64,000 nt of DNA, taken from the NCBI RefSeq assembly GCF_024764835.1, contig NZ_JALIGE010000068.1, positions 186,001 to 250,000 on the forward strand, given 5' to 3'. The notes beneath the pieces were generated by a model. The model did not search any database. It saw only the letters and a program-made list of their open reading frames with translations, and was not told where the DNA came from. Shown here piece after piece: positions 44,499-53,742 of this stretch. Source of the stretch: Scandinavium hiltneri. GTDB taxonomy: Bacteria > Pseudomonadota > Gammaproteobacteria > Enterobacterales > Enterobacteriaceae. Position 1 is the stretch's first letter; every line of letters begins with the position of its first letter. The position numbers and the translations under genes are program-made.

Positions 44499-45818
44499 TT
44501 ACGAAAACCAGGTTCCTTGTTGCCAGTGACGTCGCCAAATCCACGCCAGAGACAGCCCGCGCAGCGCCAGGAACACCGCCAGCGCCAGCCATAATCCGTG
44601 ATTGCCCAACACCGGCACCGTCAACAGCGTGAGGGCAAAACCCGCAGCCGCCACCGCCATGCTGTTACGCATTTCCGCCCCGCGCGTCGCGCCGATAAAC
44701 ATGCCGTCGAGCAGATAACACCACACGCCGATCACCGGTAAAACCACCTGCCAGATAACGTAGCGATCGGCCAGCTCACGCAGTTGGGTAATCGATGTCA
44801 ACATCGCGACGATGTGCTCCCCCGCCACGGAATAAATCAGCGCAAAGGCCAGAGCAACCATTCCGGACTGACGGCAGGCCGCTTTCCAGACGCCCAACAG
44901 CTGGCTGTCATCCCGCGCGCCGTAAGCCTGCCCGGAATGCGCTTCTACCGCATAGGCAAAACCATCCAGCGCGTAAGCGGTGAAGGTAAGCATCGTCATC
45001 AGCACCGCATTCACGGCGACGATATCGCTGCCCAGTCGCGCGCCAAATACCGTGAGCGCACCAAAACAGAGCTGCAGGAGCAGCGAGCGCAGCATGATGT
45101 CGCGATTCAACGCCAGCAGGCGGCGAATATTGCCTCGCCAGGACTCTTTGAGCATCTCCAGCGATATACCGCGCAGGTGCAGCACGCGCCGCACCATCAG
45201 CAAGCCAATGAAAAATGTCACGTATTCGGAACATGCCGTCGCCAACGCTGCGCCCTGCACGTTCATGTGCAGGCCCATCACCAGCCATAAATCGAGCACG
45301 ATGTTTAAGACGTTGCCGACCACCAGCAAAATCACCGGCGCGCGCGCGTACTGTACACCGAGCAGCCAGCCGAGCAGAACCAGGTTTGCCAGGGACGCAG
45401 GAGCGCTTAACCAACGGATTTCGAGGAAACGCCGCGCCTGTTCCAGTACAGCATCGCTGCCGCCGACAATATGCAGCGCCAGGTCAATCAGAGGGGTGCG
45501 GAGCACGACAATCACCAGGCCCGCCCCCAGCGCCAGCAGCAAAGGCTGCACCAACGCGCGAGCAAGACGCATAGGGTCTTTAGCGCCGTAGGCTTGTGCG
45601 GTGAGGCCGGTGGTGCTCATGCGCAGGAATAACAACAGCATGAACAAGAAACTGGTCGCCATGGAACCGATCGCCACGCCGCCGAGATAAACAGGGCTGT
45701 CGAGATGACCGATGACCGCCGTATCCACCAGCCCCAACAGCGGCACGGTGATATTTGAGAAAATCATCGGCAGCGCGAGACGCCACAATGCCTTGTCTGC
45801 AGTGGTGAAGAGCGGCAT
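44499..45818 (-). CDS. dinF: MATE-family efflux protein DinF
   Basis: 439 residues with 12 membrane segments in two pseudo-symmetric halves (LPMIFSNITVPLLGLVDTAVIG; LRSLLLQLCFGALTVFGARLG). It exports cationic or toxic compounds; E. coli DinF protects from oxidative stress and bile salts. It lies 138 bp after lexA on the same strand and in E. coli is part of the same SOS-induced transcript. A GTGGCGC / GCGCCAC hairpin near 45852-45874 lies in the gap and may reduce read-through. Confidence 0.95.
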   Translation of the reverse strand: MPLFTTADKALWRLALPMIFSNITVPLLGLVDTAVIGHLDSPVYLGGVAIGSMATSFLFMLLLFLRMSTTGLTAQAYGAKDPMRLARALVQPLLLALGAGLVIVVLRTPLIDLALHIVGGSDAVLEQARRFLEIRWLSAPASLANLVLLGWLLGVQYARAPVILLVVGNVLNIVLDLWLVMGLHMNVQGAALATACSEYVTFFIGLLMVRRVLHLRGISLEMLKESWRGNIRRLLALNRDIMLRSLLLQLCFGALTVFGARLGSDIVAVNAVLMTMLTFTAYALDGFAYAVEAHSGQAYGARDDSQLLGVWKAACRQSGMVALAFALIYSVAGEHIVAMLTSITQLRELADRYVIWQVVLPVIGVWCYLLDGMFIGATRGAEMRNSMAVAAAGFALTLLTVPVLGNHGLWLALAVFLALRGLSLAWIWRRHWQQGTWFS

Positions 45819-45956
45819 GAGAAAACCTGTGATTGTGAATGGGTAAAACGAAGTGGCGCCAGAATAGCGCCACTCTTCCCGTCATAGCTTACGTGCTGAT
45901 GTTCTGGCGATGTATGCCTGAACGCAACGTGAATTATTGAGGGTGTCTAAAGCTAA

Positions 45957-46565
45957 TTATAGCCACTCGCCGTTGCGAATAACGCCAACCGCCAGCCCTT
46001 CGATGGAGAAGTTCTGCTGACGCAGATCGACTACAATCGGAGAAAATTCGCTGTTTTCAGGCAACAGCTCAACAGTGCTGCCCTGTTTTTTCAGGCGCTT
46101 AACCGTCACTTCATCGTCGATACGGGCGACAACAACCTGACCGTTACGCACATCCTGCGTTTTATGAACCGCGAGCAAATCCCCGTCGAGAATACCGATA
46201 TCACGCATCGACATTCCGCTGACGCGCAGCAGGAAATCGGCGCTCGGCTTGAACATCGCCGGGTCGACCTGGTAGTGGCCTTCGATATGCTGCTGTGCCA
46301 GCAGGGGTTCACCTGCCGCAACACGCCCGATCAGCGGGATACCGGTTTCTTCTTCTACCAGAAGACGAATGCCGCGAGAGGCACCGGAAACAATCTCAAG
46401 AACGCCTTTACGTGCCAGCGCTTTCAAGTGCTCTTCAGCCGCGTTCGGGGAACGGAACCCCAAGCGCTGCGCGATTTCCGCACGCGTTGGCGGCATGCCC
46501 GTCTGGCTGATGTGATCCCGGATAAGATCGAACACCTCTTGCTGCCTGGTCGTTAACGCTTTCAT
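45957..46565 (-). CDS. lexA: SOS repressor LexA
   Basis: 202 residues, the E. coli length. The winged helix (PPTRAEIAQRLGF) is followed by the self-cleaving domain: scissile A84-G85 in RVAAGEP, nucleophile S119 in VSGMSM, and general base K156 in VTVKRL. RecA filaments trigger cleavage and release of the SOS genes, among them uvrA in this window. Autoregulated by two upstream boxes. Confidence 0.98.
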   Translation of the reverse strand: MKALTTRQQEVFDLIRDHISQTGMPPTRAEIAQRLGFRSPNAAEEHLKALARKGVLEIVSGASRGIRLLVEEETGIPLIGRVAAGEPLLAQQHIEGHYQVDPAMFKPSADFLLRVSGMSMRDIGILDGDLLAVHKTQDVRNGQVVVARIDDEVTVKRLKKQGSTVELLPENSEFSPIVVDLRQQNFSIEGLAVGVIRNGEWL

Positions 46566-46573
46566 TCCGCCCC

Positions 46574-46610
46574 CTGGGTGTATATACAGTTATGCTGTGA
46601 GTATATACAG
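46574..46610 (-). promoter_or_regulatory. Two LexA boxes in the lexA promoter
   Basis: CTGTATATACACCCAG (46574-46589) and CTGTATATACTCACAG (46595-46610), read on the minus strand, both keep CTGT-N8-CAG. Their 21-bp phasing and order are those of the E. coli lexA operator. Confidence 0.95.
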
Positions 46611-46674
46611 TTAATGGCGAATTTGGAACCGCAAAACGCACAAAAAACCAGACGTTTGCGTAATTCTGCGGACG

Positions 46675-47043
46675 TTATCGATAATGCGACCACAACAGCG
46701 TTACCCAAGTGAGTAAGGCGACACCAATTGCCAGAAACACCGCGGCGGAACCCATATCTTTTGCACGGCCCGACAGTTCGTGGCGTTCCGTCCCTATGCG
46801 GTCAACCACCGCTTCAATCGCACTGTTGATAATTTCCACTATCATCACCAGAAGTACTGAACCAATCAGTAACACTCGGGTGATGGCATCCACATCTAAC
46901 CAACAGGCGAGAATGATGGCGATAACGGCGGCAACGCCTTCCTGGCGAAAAGCGGCTTCGTTTTGCCAGGCGGCGCGAAAACCTTTCCAGGAGTAGCCTG
47001 CTGCTTTGAAGATTCGGGTTAACCCGGTGGTATCATTTGCCAT
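46675..47043 (-). CDS. dgkA: Diacylglycerol kinase DgkA
   Basis: 122 residues, three membrane segments, forming a trimer. The catalytic region AAFRQEGVAAVIA (with E28 type residue) and IVEIINSAIEAVVDRIG (E-N-E motif) are complete. It recycles the diacylglycerol left by membrane-derived oligosaccharide synthesis into phosphatidic acid. The second of two adjacent ATGs matches E. coli. Divergent from plsB. Confidence 0.96.
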   Translation of the reverse strand: MANDTTGLTRIFKAAGYSWKGFRAAWQNEAAFRQEGVAAVIAIILACWLDVDAITRVLLIGSVLLVMIVEIINSAIEAVVDRIGTERHELSGRAKDMGSAAVFLAIGVALLTWVTLLWSHYR

Positions 47044-47172
47044 CAAAAGAACCTTTTACATTATTTAGCATCAATGTCACTGCACGCCTGACGCGGTAGA
47101 ACAGATATTCTGTGCACTTTCTGTTATCCTTGCGGCGCATTTGCATGATTAACCAGAGGCTTTACATCGTTT

Positions 47173-49593
47173 ATGTCTGGCTGGCCACGAATTTACTACA
47201 AATTACTGAATTTACCATTAAGCGTGCTGGTAAAAAGTAAGTCTATCCCGGCAAATCCTGCTGAGGAACTGGGACTCGATACTTCACGCCCTATTATGTA
47301 CGTTCTGCCGTATAACTCGAAGGCAGATCTGCTGACTTTACGCGCCCAATGTCTGACGCATGGTCTTCCGGACCCGCTTGAGCCGCTCGTAATCGACGGC
47401 ACCGAGCTGCCGCGTTACGTGTTCATTCACGGCGGGCCGCGCGCGTTTACGTATTACACGCCGAAAGAAGAGTCTATCAAGCTGTTCCACAATTATCTGG
47501 ATTTGCATCGCAGCAACCCAGAACTCGATGTGCAGATGGTGCCGGTGTCCGTGATGTTTGGGCGCTCCCCGGGCCGCGAAAAAGGCGAAGTAAACCCGCC
47601 GCTGCGCATGATGAATGGCTTCCAGAAATTATTTGCCGTGACCTGGCTCGGTCGCGACAGCTTCGTGCGTTTCTCTCCGTCCGTTTCGCTGCGCCGCATG
47701 GCCACCGAGCACGGCACCGATAAAATTATTGCACAGAAACTGGCACGTGTGGCACGAACGCACTTTGCCCGTCAGCGTCTGGCTGCCGTCGGCCCGCGTC
47801 TGCCTGCACGTCAGGACTTGTTCAACAAGCTGTTGGCGTCCAAAGCGATTGCGCGCGCGGTGGAAGACGAAGCGCGCAGCAAGAAAATTTCCCATGAGAA
47901 AGCGCAGCAAAACGCCGTCGCTTTGATGGAAGAGATTGCCGCGAATTTCTCTTACGAAATGATTCGCCTCACCGATCGCGTGCTGGGCTTCACCTGGAAC
48001 CGTTTGTACCAGGGGATCAACGTTAATAACGCCGAGCGCGTGCGCCAGCTGGCTCACGACGGCCATGAAATTGTTTATGTGCCCTGCCACCGCAGCCACA
48101 TGGACTACATGCTGCTGTCCTACGTGCTCTATCACCAAGGGCTGGTGCCGCCGCATATCGCCGCAGGCATCAACCTGAATTTCTGGCCAGCCGGCCCGAT
48201 TTTCCGTCGTCTGGGCGCGTTCTTTATTCGTCGTACCTTCAAGGGCAACAAGCTCTATTCCACCGTGTTCCGTGAATACCTTGGCGAGCTGTTCAGCCGT
48301 GGTTACTCCGTAGAATACTTCGTGGAAGGCGGTCGTTCCCGTACCGGTCGTCTGCTGGACCCGAAAACAGGCACCCTGTCGATGACCATTCAAGCGATGC
48401 TGCGCGGCGGCACCCGACCTATCACCCTCGTACCGATCTACATCGGCTATGAGCACGTGATGGAGGTAGGGACTTACGCGAAAGAACTGCGGGGCGCGAC
48501 CAAAGAGAAAGAGAGCCTGCCGCAGATGCTGCGCGGGTTAAGCAAGCTGCGCAATCTCGGCCAGGGTTACGTCAACTTTGGCGAGCCGTTGCCGCTGATG
48601 ACCTACCTGAACCAGCACGTGCCGGAATGGCGTGAATCTATCGATCCGATTGAATCCATTCGCCCGGCATGGCTGACGCCAACGGTGAATAACATCGCCG
48701 AAGACCTGATGGTGCGCATTAACAACGCAGGCGCGGCTAACGCCATGAACCTGTGCTGTACCGCGCTGCTGGCGTCACGTCAACGCTCTCTGACCCGCGA
48801 ACAGCTGACCGAACAGCTGGAATGCTACCTGCAGCTGATGCGCAATGTGCCCTACGCGGCGGATGCCACCGTGCCGTCGGTCACTGCCAGCGCGCTGATT
48901 GACCACGCGTTGCAGATGAACAAATTCGAAGTCGAGAAAGACACCATCGGCGATATCATCATTCTGCCGCGCGAGCAGGCAGTGCTGATGACGTACTATC
49001 GCAACAACATCACCCATATGCTGATGATTCCGTCCCTGTTGGCGGCTATCGTGACGCAGCATCGCACTATCTCGCGCACCGAGATGGTCCGTCATGTGGA
49101 GATGCTGTATCCGATGCTGAAATCCGAACTGTTCCTGCGCTGGGAAAAGGAAGAGTTGGCGGGCGTTATTGACGAGCTGCTGGCAGAAATGCAGCGTCAG
49201 GAGCTGGTGACTATTGAGAACGACGATGTTCGCATTAATCCGTCGCACTCCCGTACCCTGCAGCTGTTGGCCGCCGGGGCGCGTGAAACGCTGCAACGTT
49301 ATGCGATAACCTTCTGGCTGCTGAGCGCGAATCCGTCCATCAACCGTAGCACGCTTGAAAAAGAGAGCCGTACCGTGGCTCAGCGTCTGTCGGTGCTGCA
49401 CGGCATCAACGCGCCGGAGTTCTTCGACAAAGCGGTGTTCAGTACTCTGGTGCTAACCCTGCGTGACGAAGGCTACATCAGCGACAGTGGCGATGCCGAA
49501 CCGGCTGAGACAATGAAAATCTATCAGCTGCTGGCCGAACTGCTGGCACCGGATGTCCGTCTGACTATCGAGAGCGCCAGTCAGGACGCTTGA
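47173..49593 (+). CDS. plsB: Glycerol-3-phosphate acyltransferase PlsB
   Basis: 806 residues. The HX4D active site CHRSHMDYMLLSYVLY lies near 306-311, and the substrate motifs GAFFIRRTF, YFVEGGRSRTGR and ITLVPIYIGYEHV follow in order. A peripheral inner-membrane enzyme that adds the first acyl chain to glycerol 3-phosphate, feeding the same phosphatidate pool as its divergent neighbour DgkA. Confidence 0.98.
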   Translation: MSGWPRIYYKLLNLPLSVLVKSKSIPANPAEELGLDTSRPIMYVLPYNSKADLLTLRAQCLTHGLPDPLEPLVIDGTELPRYVFIHGGPRAFTYYTPKEESIKLFHNYLDLHRSNPELDVQMVPVSVMFGRSPGREKGEVNPPLRMMNGFQKLFAVTWLGRDSFVRFSPSVSLRRMATEHGTDKIIAQKLARVARTHFARQRLAAVGPRLPARQDLFNKLLASKAIARAVEDEARSKKISHEKAQQNAVALMEEIAANFSYEMIRLTDRVLGFTWNRLYQGINVNNAERVRQLAHDGHEIVYVPCHRSHMDYMLLSYVLYHQGLVPPHIAAGINLNFWPAGPIFRRLGAFFIRRTFKGNKLYSTVFREYLGELFSRGYSVEYFVEGGRSRTGRLLDPKTGTLSMTIQAMLRGGTRPITLVPIYIGYEHVMEVGTYAKELRGATKEKESLPQMLRGLSKLRNLGQGYVNFGEPLPLMTYLNQHVPEWRESIDPIESIRPAWLTPTVNNIAEDLMVRINNAGAANAMNLCCTALLASRQRSLTREQLTEQLECYLQLMRNVPYAADATVPSVTASALIDHALQMNKFEVEKDTIGDIIILPREQAVLMTYYRNNITHMLMIPSLLAAIVTQHRTISRTEMVRHVEMLYPMLKSELFLRWEKEELAGVIDELLAEMQRQELVTIENDDVRINPSHSRTLQLLAAGARETLQRYAITFWLLSANPSINRSTLEKESRTVAQRLSVLHGINAPEFFDKAVFSTLVLTLRDEGYISDSGDAEPAETMKIYQLLAELLAPDVRLTIESASQDA

Positions 49594-49604
49594 TATCAGC
49601 GCAT

Positions 49605-49645
49605 AAAAAAAGCCGGAGCAATGTGAGTTGCTCCGGCTTTTTTGT
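49605..49645. terminator. Bidirectional terminator, plsB / ubiA
   Basis: AGCCGGAGCA and TGCTCCGGCT are perfect 10-bp arms (49611-49620 with 49629-49638), with a seven-A run before and a six-T run after. Confidence 0.95.
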
Positions 49646-49700
49646 TTTTGTTACCGGGTGATCATGCCCGGCGGCGCTGCGCTTGCACGGGCCTACAGGG

Positions 49701-50570
49701 TTAAACCATATAACTCATCGCCAGGCCGATAAACAGTACCAGCCCCACGTAGTTATTGTTCAAAAACGCCTTGAAACAGGCATCACGGTCACGGTCTTTA
49801 ATCAATTTTTGCTGGTAAACGAACAGCGCACCGGCGACAAATATCGACCAGTAGAACGCCCAATTTAAGCCGCTCATCCAGCCCACGGCGGCCATCAGCG
49901 CCAGTACGGCCACCTGCAAAATACCGATAATCAGTTTGTCCTGTTTACCGAACAAAATGGCCGTTGATTTCACGCCAATCTTCAGGTCGTCGTCTCTGTC
50001 GACCATCGCGTACTGGGTGTCGTACGCCACGGCCCAGCAAATATTGGCGAGGAACATCAGCCAGCAACTCAGGGGCAGTGATTCACTCACAGCGGCATAA
50101 GCCATCGGAATCGACCAGCCAAAGGCCGCGCCCAGCACCACCTGCGGCAGATGGGTGTAGCGCTTCATAAATGGATACACCCACGCCAGCGCCAGCCCTG
50201 CCACCGACAGCAGAATAGTCATCTTATTGAGCGTCAGTACCAGCAAGAACGAGAGCACCACCAGCACGATAAACAGCGTACGCGCCCCTTTTTCACTCAC
50301 ATCACCGCTGGGTAGCGGGCGATGCGCAGTGCGCTTAACATGTCCGTCAATTTTGCGGTCCGCGTAATCATTCACTACACAACCGGCGGCGCGCATCAGC
50401 CAGACGCCCGCCACAAACACCGCGAGGATCCACAGCGGCGGCACGCCAGGCATCGCCACCCACAGCGCCCATAACGTCGGCCAAAGCAGCAGCAGCGAGC
50501 CGATTGGCTTATCAATTCTCATCAGACGGCTATAAGCCTGCAGCTTATTCTGCGTCAGACTCCTCTCCAT
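49701..50570 (-). CDS. ubiA: 4-hydroxybenzoate octaprenyltransferase
   Basis: 289 residues with about eight membrane segments. The two Asp-rich motifs of the UbiA family are present: VNDYADRKIDGHV near 69 and DTQYAMVDRDDDLKIG near 190. It joins the octaprenyl chain to 4-hydroxybenzoate, the second step to ubiquinone. It lies 13 bp after ubiC, which makes its substrate. Confidence 0.97.
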   Translation of the reverse strand: MERSLTQNKLQAYSRLMRIDKPIGSLLLLWPTLWALWVAMPGVPPLWILAVFVAGVWLMRAAGCVVNDYADRKIDGHVKRTAHRPLPSGDVSEKGARTLFIVLVVLSFLLVLTLNKMTILLSVAGLALAWVYPFMKRYTHLPQVVLGAAFGWSIPMAYAAVSESLPLSCWLMFLANICWAVAYDTQYAMVDRDDDLKIGVKSTAILFGKQDKLIIGILQVAVLALMAAVGWMSGLNWAFYWSIFVAGALFVYQQKLIKDRDRDACFKAFLNNNYVGLVLFIGLAMSYMV

Positions 50571-50583
50571 AATTCACTTCCTC

Positions 50584-51081
50584 TCAGTACAGCGGCGACG
50601 CAGGCAGAAACAGCTCGGTTAACAGCAGCGGTTTTCCGCTCAGCCGGAGACGGGAACGACGCCCCCACAGCTCTGCATCTTTACCAATTTCAATAAAATC
50701 ACGGGTTAAAGTGGATGACGTAAACAGATAGCGTCCCAGCGGCGTTTTGCCCAGCTGTTGCAGCTGTAGCTCGGGCCCGCTCAGGGTGGATTCCGGGACC
50801 ACCGTGCGCCCGGCAAGCCAGGGTTCACCGTCAGCACACAGCAAAATTTCACGCAGCCAGTAGCGCGCTTCAACAGGCAGCAATGCCTGCTCTGCAATAA
50901 TCTCATCCTGACCGACAAAACCTTCGCGGATAAGCGTCACAGTGACACGCTTGCCCTGCTGTTCGAAGCGTTTGGTCATGGAATCTTCCAGCAGCAACCA
51001 GTCAAGCTGTGCCGCATCGAGTTCCGGAAGGGTGGTGTAATAGCGTAGCGCACGCAGTTGCGCCAGCGCAGGGTGTGACAT
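50584..51081 (-). CDS. ubiC: Chorismate pyruvate-lyase
   Basis: 165 residues, exactly the E. coli length from MSHPALAQLRALRY. Family marks are LLLEDSMTKRFEQQGK, the active-site strand REILLCADGEPWLAGRTVVP, and the tail LPASPLY. It splits chorismate to 4-hydroxybenzoate and pyruvate and commits carbon to ubiquinone. The frame is open for 51 codons upstream, but GAGAGCCTGG-like spacing and homology favour this start. Confidence 0.96.
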   Translation of the reverse strand: MSHPALAQLRALRYYTTLPELDAAQLDWLLLEDSMTKRFEQQGKRVTVTLIREGFVGQDEIIAEQALLPVEARYWLREILLCADGEPWLAGRTVVPESTLSGPELQLQQLGKTPLGRYLFTSSTLTRDFIEIGKDAELWGRRSRLRLSGKPLLLTELFLPASPLY

Positions 51082-51187
51082 ACCAGGCTCTCCGATACAT
51101 AACTTATCGGCATTGTATCGTAGAAAAGGGTTCGCGGGAGGAAGAAACGACAATATACGAGCGGCAACGCAACAGCCATGCAACGCC

Positions 51188-51219
51188 AGAAAAAACGGTG
51201 CGCCCAAAAGGACGCACCG
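51188..51219 (-). terminator. malM (malK-lamB-malM) terminator
   Basis: On the minus strand CGGTGCGTCC and GGGCGCACCG arms pair with one mismatch, followed by six T. It closes the malK-lamB-malM transcript before ubiC. Confidence 0.85.
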
Positions 51220-51257
51220 AATGGCCTGGGCCAAAGATCAGCAATGTGGGGAGACGG

Positions 51258-52235
51258 TCACCCCTTGCCTTTTACACTACTGATAAAGGTTGAACGGGCC
51301 GAAGTCGAACCGAGGCGCTCGGCTTCGTTTAACAGTTTCAGGGCCTTGTCGATGTTGCCCTCGTTAACGGCCTGTTTAATCGCGGTATTGAAATAGCTTT
51401 CGGTGTCATTCAGAACCGGCTCGCTCTTCGCAGCGGGTGCAGTCGATGCCGCTGAAGCCGCAACCGGAGCCGCAACAACCGCTGCCGTTGCAGGTGCCGT
51501 GGCAGGCGCTGCGTACACTGGTGCCGCCGTGTTACCCACAGTGACAGCACCAGGGCCGGAAGAGCCAAACAGTGGGCCGACCAGCACGCTTGAAGCGGAG
51601 GACGTTTTCACTTTCAGCTTCAGGGTGCCTTCGGTCGCGTGGCGCGCAACGGGGTCCGGAATATCCGGCACCGCGTTGCCAATACCTTTGGCATACGCTT
51701 TCGCCGGGTCAATCAGCGTGGTGGTCTGCTGCAAATCTTGCGGCGTGGTGAACACCAGCACGTAAATTTTCTGCTGCCCTAACGCAGGCGTCAGGCGCAT
51801 TACCCCTTCCAGGCGGTCGGCACTCATTACACCGGGTTCTTGGTAGGTGAAATAGCTGCTTGGGAAGAACGCTGATGGCGTCATGTTCTGATCCAGGATC
51901 AGCACGTTCGGCGCATAAACGTGGGTTTGTTTGTTCACTTCGCTGGTGAGGGTAATGTTCAGTTCACCAATGTTAGCCGGGACGCTATAGGCCGCCACCG
52001 GGCCGGTAATGCCAGGCACGTTCAGTTGCTGCCCGCCCCCGGCGAGATCGGTACTTTGGGTTTTGGACAGATCTACCGGGGTCCAGACCAACTGTTGTAA
52101 GGCCGATGCCGGGATAGTCGGGGCGGCAGTGGTATTCTGCGGCACGAAATTGACGTCAGCGAAACTGACTGCCGGTACGCTTGCCAGCAGGCCAGCGGAG
52201 AGGCATAGCGCGATGAGACTTTTGTTCATTTTCAT
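51258..52235 (-). CDS. malM: Maltose operon periplasmic protein MalM
   Basis: 325 residues, longer than E. coli MalM (306). Signal peptide 1-26 (LCLSAGLLASVPAVSFA). The first domain is well kept (QQLVWTPVDLSK, SYFTYQEPGVMSADRLEGVM). The extra length is in an Ala/Pro/Val-rich linker near 232-268, before the helical tail LNDTESYFNTAIKQAVN. Exported to the periplasm with the maltose genes; function unknown. Last gene of malK-lamB-malM. Confidence 0.95.
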   Translation of the reverse strand: MKMNKSLIALCLSAGLLASVPAVSFADVNFVPQNTTAAPTIPASALQQLVWTPVDLSKTQSTDLAGGGQQLNVPGITGPVAAYSVPANIGELNITLTSEVNKQTHVYAPNVLILDQNMTPSAFFPSSYFTYQEPGVMSADRLEGVMRLTPALGQQKIYVLVFTTPQDLQQTTTLIDPAKAYAKGIGNAVPDIPDPVARHATEGTLKLKVKTSSASSVLVGPLFGSSGPGAVTVGNTAAPVYAAPATAPATAAVVAAPVAASAASTAPAAKSEPVLNDTESYFNTAIKQAVNEGNIDKALKLLNEAERLGSTSARSTFISSVKGKG

Positions 52236-52295
52236 TTTAATGACCTCAAAAACAGGGCTCAGCGGTAGCCAGGCAATAGCGCGCTGAGTCTAAAA

Positions 52296-52317
52296 CAGAG
52301 GGGCTTTCGCCCCTCTT
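52296..52317 (-). terminator. Hairpin between lamB and malM
   Basis: AGAGGGGC and GCCCCTCT arms with a 4-nt loop in the lamB-malM gap, with a GTTTTAG tract after it on the minus strand. It could end part of the transcripts and so lower malM relative to lamB, or protect lamB mRNA. Confidence 0.6.
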
Positions 52318-52352
52318 TCTGTGGCATAACAGTGGGTTAACTTAACTGCACA

Positions 52353-53702
52353 TTACCACCAGATTTCCATCTGGGCACCGAAGCTAAATTCGCTGTCGTC
52401 GCCACGGCCCATGCCAGCGGTCTGCATACCGAAGTTAGAATTGTAATCGGTGTTATTGGTCGCCGGGCTACCGCCAGTGTCATAACCCCAGTTTTCATCC
52501 CACTTCGCATAGGTTGCGAACACACGCAGTGCCGGACGGGACCAGATGCTGTCGCCCGCCTGCCATTGTTGCGCGAGGGTAATTTTGTACTGATTGTTGG
52601 TGTCGCCGGTGTTCTGGGATTTGACGTTGTCGTAGCCCACTTCCAGCAAGGTACTCATGATAGGCGTCCATTTGTACATTGGACGGATACCCACGGTATA
52701 CCATTTGGTCCCGTTGTTGTTATCCCAGTCGATGTCCTGGTACATACCGACGTACATCAGGTCCCAGTCATCGCCAAGGGAGATTGCACCGTGGTCGAGA
52801 ACACGCAGCAGGTGACCGTCGTTGTTGATGCCGTAAGCATACAGTTTGCCGCTTTCGTCGTTACCGACACCGACACCTGCGCCCTGAGACAACCCTTTAC
52901 CCTGTGAGGTCATAGAGTCAGTGGCGTACTGAACCACGAATTTGTTAAAGCCCTTCAGCATGCTCTGGGTATGTTCCGCAGTGAACATCCAGCCATCTTT
53001 TTGCGCTTTCGGCTGCAGGTAGTAATCGTCATTGACGTTGGTGTGACCGTAGTCAACACCCAGCTCCAGAGTACCGCCTGGGTTGATTTCCATCTGGCCC
53101 AAACGGACGTCATACACATCGTTAGCCGTGTCGGTGGTGTAATCACGCAGGTTGTTACTGGAGAAGGTTGAGGTACCACCCGCTTCCGTTGAACGGGTTG
53201 CTGCGAAGGAGAGTTTACCGATGCCCACATCCACGTTTTCCAGACCCGCGCCCGGACCGGAGATATCCCAGTAGTAGAAGTCGATCATGTGAACGTCATG
53301 ACGCTGATAGAAACGCTTACCGGCCCAGATGGTGGAACCTGGCAGTGCGTCGATCAGGTTTTTACCCTGCACGTTGGCTTCACGGAACGCCGGGTCAGTC
53401 GCTTCCCAGTCGTTCTGCTGTGCTACGGAATAAGCCACGTTAGTGTCGAAGTAGAAGCTCTTATCGCCCTCTTTCCACACTTCCTGGCCAAATTTCAGCT
53501 CGGCGTACGTTTCACATTCGTTACCGAGACGATATTTACTTTGTGCACCCGTTGCCTGGAAACACTGTTGTGCGCCGCCTTTACCGGACCAGCCGATACC
53601 CGAACGGGCATAACCTTTAAAATCTACGGCGCCCGCGTGCGCAGACAAAATGCCTGCAGTCACGGCGATTGCCACTGGAAGTTTGCGCAGAGTAATCATC
53701 AT
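52353..53702 (-). CDS. lamB: Maltoporin LamB
   Basis: 449 residues. Signal peptide 1-25 (MMITLRKLPVAIAVTAGILS, cut after AGA). The mature chain is an 18-strand outer-membrane barrel (VDFKGYARSGIGW at its start, GAQMEIWW at its end). The aromatic slide residues and the Cys pair in QQCFQATG and GNECETY are kept. It lets maltodextrins, and some phages, cross the outer membrane. The start MMITLRK is the E. coli one; 30 upstream codons in frame lie in the malK-lamB gap. Confidence 0.97.
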   Translation of the reverse strand: MMITLRKLPVAIAVTAGILSAHAGAVDFKGYARSGIGWSGKGGAQQCFQATGAQSKYRLGNECETYAELKFGQEVWKEGDKSFYFDTNVAYSVAQQNDWEATDPAFREANVQGKNLIDALPGSTIWAGKRFYQRHDVHMIDFYYWDISGPGAGLENVDVGIGKLSFAATRSTEAGGTSTFSSNNLRDYTTDTANDVYDVRLGQMEINPGGTLELGVDYGHTNVNDDYYLQPKAQKDGWMFTAEHTQSMLKGFNKFVVQYATDSMTSQGKGLSQGAGVGVGNDESGKLYAYGINNDGHLLRVLDHGAISLGDDWDLMYVGMYQDIDWDNNNGTKWYTVGIRPMYKWTPIMSTLLEVGYDNVKSQNTGDTNNQYKITLAQQWQAGDSIWSRPALRVFATYAKWDENWGYDTGGSPATNNTDYNSNFGMQTAGMGRGDDSEFSFGAQMEIWW

Positions 53703-53742
53703 TCTATCTCCTGAGACCATTGCTTTTCTTTTGTTATGGGAT

